The notes: generated by a model not told the origin, from the letters alone. 55,118 bases of DNA from Actinotalea endophytica (GCF_025717005.1 NZ_JAOVZU010000012.1:36108-91225), one strand, 5' to 3'. Positions 37,275 to 46,670 are shown, counted from the first letter of the stretch. Numbers and translations: made by a program.

Positions 37275-38368
37275 GCGTGCTCGTCTCCACCCCCGACGAC
37301 CTCGAGGTCGTGCGGGACGCCGACGCCGCCGCGCGGGCCACGCAGTCCCCGCTGCTCGTGCTGGAGCCGCTCGAGGGCTTCCTCGACACGATCGGCGTGC
37401 CGCGCGGCGAGCTCGCGTGGCGCCGGATCGGCGACGGGCAGGCGAACGTCACCTACGAGCTGCGTCGCGGTGGCGAGCGCCTCGTGCTGCGACGCGGCCC
37501 GCGCCCGCCCTACCCGCCCTCGGCGCACGACATGCTCCGCGAGGCCCGGGTCGTGACGGCGGTCACCGCGGCAGGGGTGCCGGCCCCGCGCGTCCTGGCC
37601 GTCTGCGAGGACACCTCGGCGCTGGGCGTGCCCTTCTACCTGATGGCCTTCGTCGAGGGTCACGTGGTCACCGACCGCCTCCCGGCGGGCTTCGACGGCC
37701 CGGCCGCGAGGTCCGCGATGGTGCGCTCCGCCGTCGACGCACTGGCCGCGCTGCACGCCGTGCCGCTCGACGGCGACGTCGCCCGGCTCGGCCGGCCGGT
37801 CGGCTACCTCGAGCGGCAGGTGCGCAGGTTCGCCGAGCTGTGGCCGATGAACACGCGGCGGTCCGTGCCGCTGGTCGACGAGGTGGGTGCACGGCTCGCC
37901 GCGACGATCCCGACGCAGGGGCGGTCGAGCGTCGTGCACGGCGACTACCGCCTGGGCAACCTCATGCTCGACGCCCCCGACCGCGTCGCGGCGATCCTCG
38001 ACTGGGAGATGGCGACGCTCGGCGATCCCCTGGCCGACCTGGGCTACCTGGTCGCCACGTACAGCCAGGCGGACATCCCACGCACCCCGATGGACCTCAC
38101 ACCGGTCACCGCGGCACCGGGCTTCCCCACCCGGCAGGACATCGCGGACCACTACGCCGAGCGGACCGGCGCCGACCTGTCGGTCCTGCCCTGGTACGAG
38201 GCGCTCGCCCTGTGGAAGTCCGCGATCTTCTGCGAGGCGATGCTCACCCGCTGGCTCGACGGCCAGCGACCTGGCGACACGTTCGCGCCGTCCCTCGTGG
38301 CCGGCGTCCCACAGCTCGCCGACGCCGCGCACGCGGCGCTGGCGCGCCTGGCGAAGGGAAGCCGATGA
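37271..38368 (+). CDS. APH-family small-molecule kinase (LvaA/ACAD10-kinase-like candidate)
   Basis: Phosphotransferase of 365 residues with the aminoglycoside-kinase fold. The N-lobe has WRRIGDGQANVTYELRR as nucleotide loop and LVLRRGP with the Lys-equivalent position. The catalytic loop is VVHGDYRLGNLML (H223, D225, N230), and the metal site is ILDWEMATLGDPLADLG. Stand-alone antibiotic resistance is unlikely given the context. It sits between an acyl-CoA dehydrogenase and ETF genes with 4-bp overlaps on both sides, as expected for a kinase that phosphorylates the 4-hydroxyl of an acyl-CoA (LvaA and the kinase domain of ACAD10/11). I see no gene for an LvaB-like partner. Confidence 0.88.
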   Translation: MSVLVSTPDDLEVVRDADAAARATQSPLLVLEPLEGFLDTIGVPRGELAWRRIGDGQANVTYELRRGGERLVLRRGPRPPYPPSAHDMLREARVVTAVTAAGVPAPRVLAVCEDTSALGVPFYLMAFVEGHVVTDRLPAGFDGPAARSAMVRSAVDALAALHAVPLDGDVARLGRPVGYLERQVRRFAELWPMNTRRSVPLVDEVGARLAATIPTQGRSSVVHGDYRLGNLMLDAPDRVAAILDWEMATLGDPLADLGYLVATYSQADIPRTPMDLTPVTAAPGFPTRQDIADHYAERTGADLSVLPWYEALALWKSAIFCEAMLTRWLDGQRPGDTFAPSLVAGVPQLADAAHAALARLAKGSR

Positions 38369-39141
38369 AGATCCTCGTCCTGGTGAAGGTGGTCCCGGAC
38401 ACCTACAAGAGCCGCGCGCTGTCGCTCGAGACCGGGCTCGCCGACCGGAACGCCGAGGACGCGGTCCTGGACGAGATCGGCGAGCGCGCCCTCGAGGTCG
38501 CGCTCGCCCACGCCGATGCCCACACCGGTACCGAGGTCGTCGTCCTGGCCATGGCCCCCGAACTCGCGCAGGCCAGCCTGCGCAAGGCGCTCGCGATGGG
38601 CGCCTCGGCGGCGGTGCAGGTCACCGACGAACGGCTGGTGGGTGCTGACGTCGTGCTGACCGCACAGGTGCTCGCCGCCGCGGCCAGGCACCTGGGCTTC
38701 GACCTGCTCGTCGCCGGCAACGCGTCCACCGACGGGTCCGGGGGAGCGGTGCCGGCGGCCATGGCGGAGCTCCTCGCGGTGCCGTGCGCCACGTCGCTCA
38801 GCGAGGTCGAGCTCACCGAGGCCGCGGTCACGGGCACCCGGGTGACCGAGGGCGCCGCGCTCCGGATCGAGGCGCCGCTTCCGGCGGTCATCTCGATCAC
38901 CGAGGCGCTCCCCGACGCGCGGCTGCCCAGCTTCAAGGGGATCATGGCGGCGAAGAAGAAGCCGCTCGACGCCATGGCGCTCGACGACCTCGACGTGGAC
39001 CCCGACGCCACCGACGCCGCGAGGTCGATCATGATCGCCGTCCGCGAGCGGCCGCCGCGGACCGCGGGCGTCAAGATCGTCGACTCGGGCGACGCCGGTG
39101 CTCGGCTCGCCGACTTCCTGGTCGAGAACCGGCTGGCGTGA
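38365..39141 (+). CDS. etfB: Electron transfer flavoprotein beta subunit
   Basis: ETF beta of 258 residues, an AMP-containing subunit that pairs with EtfA to accept electrons from acyl-CoA dehydrogenases. The N-terminus [17 protein letters not shown] is diagnostic. [14 protein letters not shown] follows, and the recognition-loop region is [18 protein letters not shown], where the dehydrogenase docks. The nucleotide-binding segment is [20 protein letters not shown]. The ATG overlaps the kinase stop (4 bp), and etfA starts 11 bp downstream. Such physical coupling suggests this ETF is dedicated to the acyl-CoA dehydrogenases encoded here rather than being the general cell ETF, but only one copy is visible in the window. 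Confidence 0.95.
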   Translation: MKILVLVKVVPDTYKSRALSLETGLADRNAEDAVLDEIGERALEVALAHADAHTGTEVVVLAMAPELAQASLRKALAMGASAAVQVTDERLVGADVVLTAQVLAAAARHLGFDLLVAGNASTDGSGGAVPAAMAELLAVPCATSLSEVELTEAAVTGTRVTEGAALRIEAPLPAVISITEALPDARLPSFKGIMAAKKKPLDAMALDDLDVDPDATDAARSIMIAVRERPPRTAGVKIVDSGDAGARLADFLVENRLA

Positions 39142-39152
39142 GGGAGACCGAG

Positions 39153-40124
39153 ATGACCCACGAGACGATCCTGGTCCTCGCCGACCGCGCCCCGGACGGC
39201 GCGCTGGCGTCCTCCACCGCCGGCCTGCTCGCGGCCGCCGCGTCGATCGGCACACCGGTCCTGCTGATCGTCGGCTCCGGCGCCTCGGCGCAGACCGACG
39301 TGGCGGCCGCCCTCGGTGCCGGCCGGGTGCTCGTCGCGCCCGCCGAGGGCGGGGCGTACGCGGTGTCGTCCGTCGACGCGCTCGCGGCGGCCGCCGAGCT
39401 CGTGCGGCCGGCCGCCGTCCTGGCCTCGCACTCGGTGGAGGGGCGGGAGGTCGCGGCCCGCTACGCCGCCCGGTCCCGCTCGGCGCTCGCGGTCGACGCG
39501 GTGGGCGTCTCGCGTGACGACGAGGGCGTCGTCGTGCACCACTCGGCCTACGGCGGGGCGTACCTCGTCGACTCCGCGGCCACGTTCGGCGCGCCGGTCG
39601 TCACCGTTCGCCCCGGCGCGATCGACGGCCGCGCGCCCGCGGTGCCCGACGCGCAGGTCGAGGAGATCCAGGTGCGCCCGTCCGGTCTCCCGGCGGTCAC
39701 GGTCCGGTGGGTCGAACCGGTCGAGGTGGCCACGGAGCGGCCCGAGCTGCGCGGGGCGGCCAAGGTCGTGTCCGGCGGGCGCGGGCTCGGATCGGCCGAG
39801 CAGTTCGTGCTGGTCGAGCAGCTCGCGGACGCCCTCGGCGCCGCGGTGGGCGCCTCGCGTGCGGCGGTCGACGCGGGCTACGTCCCGGCGTCCTGCCAGG
39901 TGGGGCAGACCGGGGTGTCGGTGTCGCCGCAGCTGTACGTCGCGCTCGGCATCTCCGGCGCGATCCAGCACCGTGCCGGGATGCAGACGGCGAAGACGAT
40001 CGTGGTGGTCAACAAGGATGCGGACGCCCCGCTGTTCTCGATCGCGGACTTCGGGGTCGTCGGCGACGTGTTCACCGTGGTGCCGCAGCTGATCTCGGCG
40101 CTCGGCGAACGGCGGCGGTCATGA
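39153..40124 (+). CDS. etfA: Electron transfer flavoprotein alpha subunit
   Basis: ETF alpha of 323 residues, which carries the redox-active FAD. The N-terminal half ([11 protein letters not shown]) pairs with EtfB. The FAD-binding C-terminal domain is clear: [59 protein letters not shown] and [20 protein letters not shown]. Start ATG 39153 follows GGGAG. Its stop overlaps the start of a membrane cytochrome b gene (ATGA), so the electron acceptor may be made in fixed ratio with ETF. The usual ETF-quinone oxidoreductase is not seen in this window. Confidence 0.96.
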   Translation: MTHETILVLADRAPDGALASSTAGLLAAAASIGTPVLLIVGSGASAQTDVAAALGAGRVLVAPAEGGAYAVSSVDALAAAAELVRPAAVLASHSVEGREVAARYAARSRSALAVDAVGVSRDDEGVVVHHSAYGGAYLVDSAATFGAPVVTVRPGAIDGRAPAVPDAQVEEIQVRPSGLPAVTVRWVEPVEVATERPELRGAAKVVSGGRGLGSAEQFVLVEQLADALGAAVGASRAAVDAGYVPASCQVGQTGVSVSPQLYVALGISGAIQHRAGMQTAKTIVVVNKDADAPLFSIADFGVVGDVFTVVPQLISALGERRRS

Positions 40125-41566
40125 CCGTGACGGTGCGGCAGGGGCTGCCGCGTCGCCCGGGCGGGCCGGCCTGGCCGCCGAGGGCTCCCGGCGGGGTGGC
40201 GGTCGGCGTCGAGGCCAACGGCATCGAGCCCGACGGCATCGGGGCGGAGGGCATCGGGGCGGACGGCATCGGGGTCGGCGGCACCGGGGTCGGCGGCGTG
40301 GCCGTCCGGGACGAGCCCGTCCCGGTCCTGGGCCAGGCGCGCCGCCGTGGCCTTCCTCGCGTCGCGCCGTCGGGTGCGGACCGGGCCGCGGCTGCACCGG
40401 CGGTGGAGCCGGCCGCGCTGACGGCGGTCCCGCTGCGCCGAGGGTTGCCCCGCGTGGTCGGCGGTGAGCCCTGGCCACCCGCGGGCGAGGTCGTCGTCGC
40501 GTCCGCACCCGCGCGGCCGCCGGCCTCGGCTCTCGGCGCCGCCGGCCGAGCCGAGCCCGACCTCGTGATGGACCGTGGCGCCGCGGCCGTGGTCGGTGTC
40601 GCCGGATCCGTGGCCGAGGTCGCCGACGGGTCCGCTCCTCGCGGGCGCGGCCGATCACGACCCGCGAGCGCCGAGCTCACGCAGCGGCGTGCCGGCGTGC
40701 GCCGGGCGGCCGTCTGGACCGGCGCACTCGTCCTCGCCGGTGCGGTGGCCGTGCTGGTCGCGCGCCTGCTCGTGCAGTTCGCGCCGGTGCAGGACTTCCT
40801 CGCCGCCTACCCGGGTTCGTACCCGCCGCCCGAGGGCGCGCCGGTCGGCATCCCGGTGTGGTTGTCCTGGCAGCACTTCTTCAACGTGTTCCTGATCTCG
40901 ATGATCCTGCGCACCGGGCTGCAGGTGCGTCGCCAGGCGCGACCGGAGGCGTACTGGGCCAAGCGCTCCGAGCCGCGCACCCGGATCAGCCTGGTCGCCT
41001 GGACGCACCAGGCGCTCGACGTGCTGTGGGTCACGAACGGGGTCACCTACGTGGTGCTGCTCGTCGCGACCGGCCAGTGGATGCGGACCGTGCCGACCAG
41101 CTGGACCGCGTTCCCGAACGCGGTGTCCACCGCGCTGCAGTACCTGTCGCTGGACTGGCCGGTCGAGGACGGGTGGGTCTACTACAACAGCCTGCAGCAG
41201 CTGTCCTACACGGTGACGGTGTTCGTCGCGGCGCCGCTGGCGATCGCGACCGGCGTGCGGATGAGCATCTTCTGGCGCGGCGGACCGCGATGGGACCGGG
41301 TCTACCCGATCGCCTTGGCCCGGCGCATCCACGTCCCGGTGATGCTCTACTTCGTCGCGTTCATCGCCTCGCACGTGGCGATGGCGTTCGCGACCGGGGC
41401 GCGCCGGAACCTCGACCACATGTTCGCCGCGCGGGACGACGTGAGCTGGGTGGGCTCGGTGCTCTTCCTCGTGGCGCTCGCCGTGATCGCCGGGGCACTC
41501 GTCGCCGTCCGGCCGATCCTCGTCGCGCCGGTCGCGAGCCGGTTCGGGGCGGTGAGCGGCCGATGA
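40121..41566 (+). CDS. Di-heme cytochrome b (b561/DUF4405-like) with repetitive N-terminal extension
   Basis: Membrane protein of 481 residues. The C-terminal 280 have about five hydrophobic segments with four histidines placed to hold two b hemes: H252 (SWQHFFNVF), H296 (WTHQALDVL), H404 (RIHVPVML) and H418 (ASHVAMAF). H404 and H418 are 14 apart, a usual cytochrome b spacing. It resembles the cytochrome b subunit of membrane dehydrogenases that reduce or oxidise quinone. The first 200 residues are disordered: GLPR-type motifs at 8-11, 77-80 and 108-111, two followed by GG-x-WPP, plus a Gly/Ile pentapeptide repeat. Coupled to etfA, it may pass electrons from ETF to menaquinone (inference). 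Confidence 0.82.
   Translation: MTVTVRQGLPRRPGGPAWPPRAPGGVAVGVEANGIEPDGIGAEGIGADGIGVGGTGVGGVAVRDEPVPVLGQARRRGLPRVAPSGADRAAAAPAVEPAALTAVPLRRGLPRVVGGEPWPPAGEVVVASAPARPPASALGAAGRAEPDLVMDRGAAAVVGVAGSVAEVADGSAPRGRGRSRPASAELTQRRAGVRRAAVWTGALVLAGAVAVLVARLLVQFAPVQDFLAAYPGSYPPPEGAPVGIPVWLSWQHFFNVFLISMILRTGLQVRRQARPEAYWAKRSEPRTRISLVAWTHQALDVLWVTNGVTYVVLLVATGQWMRTVPTSWTAFPNAVSTALQYLSLDWPVEDGWVYYNSLQQLSYTVTVFVAAPLAIATGVRMSIFWRGGPRWDRVYPIALARRIHVPVMLYFVAFIASHVAMAFATGARRNLDHMFAARDDVSWVGSVLFLVALAVIAGALVAVRPILVAPVASRFGAVSGR
40220..40294 (+). repeat. Five tandem 15-bp repeats in cytochrome b gene
   Basis: Units of the form GGCATCGGGGCGGAG repeat five times with substitutions, encoding [20 protein letters not shown] and GTGVG. 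The 15-bp period keeps the frame, so copy-number changes would only alter linker length. Confidence 0.85.
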
Positions 41567-41742
41567 TCGCCCGGCTCCGCACCACGATCCGAGCCCGTCC
41601 CGGCCGCTCGGCCCCCTCCGGCCGCCCGCCCTCGCCGGGCCACCCCGCCCGGCCGGGCCGCGCGACCTCGCCCGTCCGCTCCGCCCCGCCCGGCCACTGC
41701 GCCCCGCCCGACCGCCCGACCTCGAGGGAGTACCGCCCGTGA
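41563..41742 (+). CDS. Small Arg/Pro/Ser-rich ORF between cytochrome b and prpD
   Basis: Open frame of 59 codons, [15 protein letters not shown] at the start and [12 protein letters not shown] at the end. I do not recognise it. It is basic and rich in Pro, Arg, Ser and Ala, without a membrane segment. Support for coding is positional: its ATG overlaps the cytochrome stop (ATGA), and its TGA overlaps the prpD GTG (GTGA), the same 4-bp coupling used throughout this operon. Against it: low complexity and a weak ribosome site (GGTGAG). It may serve only to carry ribosomes from cytochrome b to prpD, or be chance in GC-rich DNA. Confidence 0.4.
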   Translation: MIARLRTTIRARPGRSAPSGRPPSPGHPARPGRATSPVRSAPPGHCAPPDRPTSREYRP

Positions 41743-43271
41743 AGGCCTACACCGTCCGCGCCCACCGATCCGCCGAGGCGCTGCCGACCAAGGAGCAGCT
41801 GGCCTGGCGGATCGCCGAGGTCGCCGCCGACCCCGTCGAGGTGGCGGCGGACGTCGCCGACATGGTGGTCAACCGGGTGATCGACAACGCGGCCGTGGCG
41901 GCGGCGTCCTACTCGCGGGGTGCCCCGTCCGCCGCGCGCGCCCAGGCTCTGGCCCACCCACCCTCGTCGGGGGGTGCCGGTGCGTGCGTCGTCGGCGAGC
42001 CGCTGACGACCCGGGTGAGCGCGGAGTGGGCAGCCTGGGCGAACGGCGTCGCGGTGCGGGAGCTGGACTACCACGACACCTTCCTCGCGGCCGAGTACTC
42101 CCACCCCGGGGACAACATCCCGCCGGTCGTCGCGGTCGCGCAGCACGCGGCGGCTCGTGGCCTCACCGGCCGGGACCTGCTCCGCGGCATCGTCGCCGGC
42201 TACGAGATCCAGATCGACCTGGTCAAGGCGATCAGCCTGCACGAGCACAAGATCGACCACGTCGCGCACCTCGGCCCGAGCGCGGCAGCGGGGATCGGCG
42301 CGCTCCTCTCGCTCGATCCCGGGACGATCTTCCAGGCGGTCGGCCAGGCGCTGCACACGACCACGGCGACCCGGCAGTCGCGCAAGGGCGAGATCTCCTC
42401 GTGGAAGGCCTACGCACCTGCCCTGGCCGGCAAGCTCGCGGTCGAGGCCGTCGACCGCGCGATGCGCGGGCAGACCTCGCCCACCCCGATCTACGAGGGC
42501 GAGGACGGTGTCATCGCCTGGCTGCTCGGCGGCTTCGACGCGCGCTACGAGGTCCGGCTGCCGGAGCCCGGCGAGCCGAAGCGGGCGATCCTCGACTCGT
42601 ACACGAAGGAGCACTCGGCGGAGTACCAGTCGCAGGCGTGGATCGACCTGGCGCGCCGGCTGCACCGCGAGCACCCGGAGGTGGCCGACCCCGAACGCGT
42701 CGAGCGCATCGTGCTCGCGACCTCCCACCACACCCACTACGTGATCGGCTCCGGCTCGGCCGACCCGGAGAAGTACGACCCGGGCGCGTCCCGCGAGACG
42801 CTCGACCACTCGCTGCCGTACATCGTCGCGGTCGCGGTGCAGGACGGCGTCTTCGACCACGAGGCGTCCTACCGGCCCGAGCGTGCCTCGCGGCCGGACA
42901 CCGTGGCCCTGTGGCAGCGGATCTCTACGACCGAGGACCCCGAGTGGACCCGGAGGTACCACTCGAACGACCCGGCGGAGAAGGCGTTCGGCGGGTCGAT
43001 CGAGGTGACCTTCACCGACGGGACGGTGTTCCGGGACGAGATCGCGGTCGCCGACGCGCATCCGCTGGGCGCCCGTCCGTTCGCGCGAGCGGACTACGTG
43101 GCGAAGTTCCGCCGGCTCGCCGAGGGCGTCGTCCCCGAGACCGAGATCGACCGGTTCCTCGACGTCGCGCAGCGCCTGCCCGAGCTCACGTCCGACCAGC
43201 TCGGGCAGCTGTCGTTCACGGTCGACCCCGCGTCGCGGGCTGCGGCTCCGGCACCGGCCGGACTTCTCTAG
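41739..43271 (+). CDS. prpD: 2-Methylcitrate dehydratase PrpD
   Basis: Methylcitrate-cycle enzyme of 510 residues that dehydrates 2-methylcitrate to 2-methyl-cis-aconitate. MmgE/PrpD family blocks are clear: [98 protein letters not shown] and [13 protein letters not shown]. The GTG at 41739 is supported by GAGGGAG 8 nt upstream. PrpB follows 12 bp after the stop, then PrpC. The cycle turns propionyl-CoA and oxaloacetate into pyruvate and succinate. The second hydration step needs an aconitase, which is not here. Confidence 0.94.
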   Translation: MKAYTVRAHRSAEALPTKEQLAWRIAEVAADPVEVAADVADMVVNRVIDNAAVAAASYSRGAPSAARAQALAHPPSSGGAGACVVGEPLTTRVSAEWAAWANGVAVRELDYHDTFLAAEYSHPGDNIPPVVAVAQHAAARGLTGRDLLRGIVAGYEIQIDLVKAISLHEHKIDHVAHLGPSAAAGIGALLSLDPGTIFQAVGQALHTTTATRQSRKGEISSWKAYAPALAGKLAVEAVDRAMRGQTSPTPIYEGEDGVIAWLLGGFDARYEVRLPEPGEPKRAILDSYTKEHSAEYQSQAWIDLARRLHREHPEVADPERVERIVLATSHHTHYVIGSGSADPEKYDPGASRETLDHSLPYIVAVAVQDGVFDHEASYRPERASRPDTVALWQRISTTEDPEWTRRYHSNDPAEKAFGGSIEVTFTDGTVFRDEIAVADAHPLGARPFARADYVAKFRRLAEGVVPETEIDRFLDVAQRLPELTSDQLGQLSFTVDPASRAAAPAPAGLL

Positions 43272-43283
43272 GAGGGGATCGGG

Positions 43284-44186
43284 ATGCTCTACGCCACCTC
43301 GACGCCGGCGGACAAGCGCCGTGCCTTTCGCGCCAGGCTCGCGACCGGTGAGCTGCTCCGGGTGCCGGGTGCCTTCAACCCGCTGTCCGCCCGGCTCATC
43401 GAGCAGAAGGGGTTCGACGGCGTCTACGTCTCCGGCGCCGTGCTCTCCGCGGACCTCGGCCTGCCCGACATCGGCCTGACGACGCTCACCGAGGTCGCCG
43501 GCCGGGCCAAGCAGATCGCCCGCACCACCGAGCTCCCCGCGCTCGTCGACGCGGACACCGGCTTCGGCGAGCCGATGAACGTCGCCCGCACCGTCCAGGA
43601 GCTCGAGGACGCCGGCGTGGCCGGGATGCACATCGAGGACCAGGTGAACCCGAAGCGGTGCGGTCACCTGGACGGCAAGGAGGTGGTGGACCGGGAGACC
43701 GCACTGCGCCGGGTGCGCGCGGCGGTCGAGGCGAGGCGCGACCCCGACTTCCTGGTCATGGCGCGCACCGACATCCGCGGGGTCGAGGGCCTGGACGCCG
43801 CAGTCGACCGGGCCAAGGCGCTGGTCGACGCCGGGGCCGACGCGATCTTCCCCGAGGCGATGGCCACGCTGGCCGAGTTCGAGGCGGTGCGACGGGCCGT
43901 CGACGTGCCCGTGCTCGCGAACATGACGGAGTTCGGCAAGTCCGAGCTGTTCACCGTCGACCAGCTGCGCGACGTCGGCATCAACATCGTCATCTGGCCC
44001 GTCTCGCTGCTGCGCCTGGCGATGGGCGCCGCCGAGCGGGGCCTCGACTCGCTCGTGCGGGACGGGCACCTGGCCAACCGGCTGCCCGAGATGCAGCACC
44101 GCGCCGACCTGTACGAGCTCCTCGACTACGAGGGCTACAGCCGGTTCGACGGCGGTGTCTTCACCTTCACCGTCGCCAAGGACTGA
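43284..44186 (+). CDS. prpB: 2-Methylisocitrate lyase PrpB
   Basis: Lyase of 300 residues that splits 2-methylisocitrate into pyruvate and succinate. The isocitrate-lyase superfamily active-site loop is K124-R125-C126-G127-H128 in QVNPKRCGHLDGK, with Cys as catalytic acid. GFDGVYVSGAVLSADLGLPD near the N-terminus and DADTGFGEPMNVARTV bind Mg and substrate. Length fits PrpB, not the longer isocitrate lyase AceA. It lies 12 bp after prpD with GGAGGGG as ribosome site, and 86 bp before prpC. Confidence 0.95.
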   Translation: MLYATSTPADKRRAFRARLATGELLRVPGAFNPLSARLIEQKGFDGVYVSGAVLSADLGLPDIGLTTLTEVAGRAKQIARTTELPALVDADTGFGEPMNVARTVQELEDAGVAGMHIEDQVNPKRCGHLDGKEVVDRETALRRVRAAVEARRDPDFLVMARTDIRGVEGLDAAVDRAKALVDAGADAIFPEAMATLAEFEAVRRAVDVPVLANMTEFGKSELFTVDQLRDVGINIVIWPVSLLRLAMGAAERGLDSLVRDGHLANRLPEMQHRADLYELLDYEGYSRFDGGVFTFTVAKD

Positions 44187-44235
44187 CCCGCTCCGGCACC
44201 GCCGAAGCGAACGATCCCGCCTCCACGACGTTCCG

Positions 44236-44264
44236 GCCACCACGAAGTTCCCGCCACCACGAAG
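44236..44264 (+). repeat. Short direct repeat upstream of prpC
   Basis: GCCACCACGAAG occurs at 44236-44247 and again at 44253-44264, 17 bp apart. The second copy includes the AAG of the prpC ribosome site (AAGGAG). Likely a small local duplication; regulatory meaning unknown. Confidence 0.6.
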
Positions 44265-44272
44265 GAGTGACG

Positions 44273-45448
44273 ATGGGCGACACCACCGAGATCAGGAAGG
44301 GCCTCGCCGGCGTGACGGTGGACCACACCGCCGTGTCGAAGGTCAACGTCGAGACCAACTCGCTGCTGTACCGCGGCTACCCGGTGCAGGAGCTCGCCGC
44401 GATGCGGTCGTTCGAGGAGGTCGTGTACCTCCTGTGGCACGGCGACCTGCCGACGCCCGACCAGCTGAAGGACTTCGTCCGGCGCGAGCGTTCCCGGCGT
44501 GCGCTCGACCCGGACCTGGTGCGCATGCTCGACGCGCTGCGCGACGACGCGCACCCGATGGACGTCGTGCGGACCGCGGTGAGCGTGCTCGGCGCGGACG
44601 ACCCGGACGCGTGGGACAGCGACCCCGAGGCGGTCCGGGAGAAGGCGCTCACCCTGTTCGCCAAGCTCCCGGCGGTGGTCGCCCACATCCAGCGGCACCG
44701 GCGGGGCCTGCCGAGCATCGAGCCGCGGCACGATCTCGGCTACGCCGCGAACTTCCTCTGGATGACGTTCGGCGAGGTGCCGTCCGAGGTCGTCCGGAAG
44801 GCGTTCGACGTGTCGATGACCCTCTACGCCGAGCACTCCTTCAACGCCTCGACCTTCACGGCCCGCGTGGTGACCTCGACGCTGTCGGACTACTACAGCG
44901 CCGTCGTGGCCGCGATCGGCGCGCTCAAGGGTCCGCTGCACGGCGGCGCGAACGAGGCGGTCATGCGCACCTTCGACGAGATCGGCTCGGCGGACAAGGT
45001 GGTGCCCTGGCTCGAGGACGCGCTCGCCCACAAGCGCAAGGTGATGGGCTTCGGGCACCGCGTCTACAAGCGGGGCGACTCGCGGGTCCCGACGATGAAG
45101 GCCGCGCTCGACACGCTCGTCGCGCACTTCGAGCGCCCCGACCTGGCCGACCTCTACACGACGCTGGAGTCGGAGTTCGTCACCCGCAAGGGCATCTACC
45201 CGAACCTCGACTACCCGTCGGGGCCCGCGTACCACCTGATCGGGTTCGACACCTCGGTGTTCACCCCGGTGTTCGTCGCCTCCCGGGTCGCGGGCTGGAC
45301 GGCGCACATCCAGGAGCAGCTCGCGGACAACTCGCTGATCCGCCCGCTCAGCGCCTACAACGGCAAGCCCGAGCGGCACATCCGCGGGTACGTGCCCGAC
45401 GCCGCCGCACTCGAGGCGATGAGCCGCCAGGAGGAGCTCGCGGGCTAG
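44273..45448 (+). CDS. prpC: 2-Methylcitrate synthase / type II citrate synthase PrpC
   Basis: Synthase of 391 residues that condenses propionyl-CoA with oxaloacetate. Citrate-synthase active-site regions are present: LYAEHSFNASTFTARV, ALKGPLHGGANEAVMRTFDE (substrate His), KVMGFGHRVYKRGDSRVP (second His), and the C-terminal Arg in RPLSAYNGKPERHIRGYV. The start LAGVTVDHTAVSKVNVETN and SLLYRGYPVQELA match methylcitrate synthases of actinobacteria and Bacillus. Its place after prpD and prpB makes propionyl-CoA the likely substrate, although such enzymes also accept acetyl-CoA. AAGGAG precedes the ATG. No prpR-type regulator is seen; the operon may be controlled with the beta-oxidation genes. Confidence 0.94.
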   Translation: MGDTTEIRKGLAGVTVDHTAVSKVNVETNSLLYRGYPVQELAAMRSFEEVVYLLWHGDLPTPDQLKDFVRRERSRRALDPDLVRMLDALRDDAHPMDVVRTAVSVLGADDPDAWDSDPEAVREKALTLFAKLPAVVAHIQRHRRGLPSIEPRHDLGYAANFLWMTFGEVPSEVVRKAFDVSMTLYAEHSFNASTFTARVVTSTLSDYYSAVVAAIGALKGPLHGGANEAVMRTFDEIGSADKVVPWLEDALAHKRKVMGFGHRVYKRGDSRVPTMKAALDTLVAHFERPDLADLYTTLESEFVTRKGIYPNLDYPSGPAYHLIGFDTSVFTPVFVASRVAGWTAHIQEQLADNSLIRPLSAYNGKPERHIRGYVPDAAALEAMSRQEELAG

Positions 45449-45476
45449 CTCACCCGACCCGCGAGGGCGTCGTCGC

Positions 45477-46508
45477 TCACCGTCGCCAGGTCAGCGCCTT
45501 CGCGAACGCGTCCCGGTCGCCCCAGACCATCGCGGCACCGGCAGCGGCGAGCGCGACCAGGTTCACGGCGCCGGCGACCAGCCATGGCGAGCTCGTGAAC
45601 GACGCCTGCCAGGAGCGGTCGGTGGCCCGGGCGTCGAACTCGCCGTGCGAGCCGAGGTCGTGCTCGTCGTCGACCGGCGCGAACAGGTTCGACGGGCGGT
45701 CGGGGGAGACCGGGTCGGCGGTCTGCTGCGAGTCGTACCCGGTCAGGGCGAGGTAGCGGTCCAGCAGGCCGCCGGCGACCTTGTTGCCGAGCACCGTGGC
45801 GACCGTCGAGGAACCGACGTAGTACTCCCGGCGGCGCGGGTTCGCGGCCGCAGCGACGATCGCGCGGGCGGCGACCTCCGGCTGGAAGATCGGCGGCACC
45901 GGCTGCGGGTGGCGCGGCAGCCGGGAGAGCACCCAGCTGAACTGCGGCGTGTTCACCGCGGGCAGGTGGACCATGGTCACCCGCACGTTGCTGCCGTCGT
46001 GCATGAGCTCGGTGCGCAGCGACTCGGTGAACCCCACCATGGCGTGCTTGGCGCCGCAGTAGGCGCTCTGCAGCGGGATCCCGCGGTAGGCCAGCGCCGA
46101 GCCGACCTGGACGATCGTGCCGCGGTCGCGCGGCAGCATCCGGTCCAGCGCGGCGCGGGTCCCGTGCACGTAGCCGAGGTAGGTCACCTCGGTGGCCCGG
46201 ACGAACTCCTCCGTGCTGACCTGCATGAACGGTGCGAAGACGCTGGAGAACGCGACGTTGATCCAGGTGTCGATCGGGCCGAGCTCGGCCTCGGCACGGT
46301 CCGCCGCCGAGGCGACCTGCGCGGCGTCGGCCACGTCGGTGGGCAGCACCAGGGCGGTCCCGCCGGCCTCCTCGACCTCGGCCGCCGCCGCGGCGAGGCC
46401 CGCCGCCCCGCGCGCGACCAGACCGATCGAGACACCGGGTCCGGCGAGCTCGCGTACGACGGCCCGGCCCACTCCGCCGCTGGCTCCGGTGACCACGATC
46501 ACGGGCAT
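45477..46508 (-). CDS. SDR-family oxidoreductase with C-terminal membrane segment
   Basis: Short-chain dehydrogenase-like protein of 343 residues. The nucleotide loop is TGASGGVG near the N-terminus (VIVVTGASGGVGRAVV), NxAG is changed to NVAF, and the active-site Tyr and Lys are in QSAYCGAKHAMVG. Beyond residue 250 the protein departs from classic SDRs: a variable region is followed by a hydrophobic helix, SPWLVAGAVNLVALAAAG, so it may be anchored to the membrane. The start at 46508 has GGAGGA upstream; a much longer open frame extends further but is an artefact. It is convergent with prpC (28 bp) and divergent from the GH15 gene. Substrate unknown. Confidence 0.87.
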   Translation of the reverse strand: MPVIVVTGASGGVGRAVVRELAGPGVSIGLVARGAAGLAAAAAEVEEAGGTALVLPTDVADAAQVASAADRAEAELGPIDTWINVAFSSVFAPFMQVSTEEFVRATEVTYLGYVHGTRAALDRMLPRDRGTIVQVGSALAYRGIPLQSAYCGAKHAMVGFTESLRTELMHDGSNVRVTMVHLPAVNTPQFSWVLSRLPRHPQPVPPIFQPEVAARAIVAAAANPRRREYYVGSSTVATVLGNKVAGGLLDRYLALTGYDSQQTADPVSPDRPSNLFAPVDDEHDLGSHGEFDARATDRSWQASFTSSPWLVAGAVNLVALAAAGAAMVWGDRDAFAKALTWRR

Positions 46509-46670
46509 GGCTGGTCCTCCTGTCGGTCGACGGTGGGGGTGCCGCGGCGCCGCGGCGGGCGGCGGCGCCGTCGTCGTGCGAGCGGTCGCCCCGTGTCTTT
46601 GACTGTAGGCAAGCTCCTGACGTGGGGCATCTGGAGGAGTCGGGCGCCGCGCGCCCAGGGAGGACCGGTG

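Noticed and set aside
37271-38368. APH-type kinase as an aminoglycoside resistance gene
   Set aside because: Motifs are generic for the fold, and the gene is embedded by overlaps in an acyl-CoA operon.
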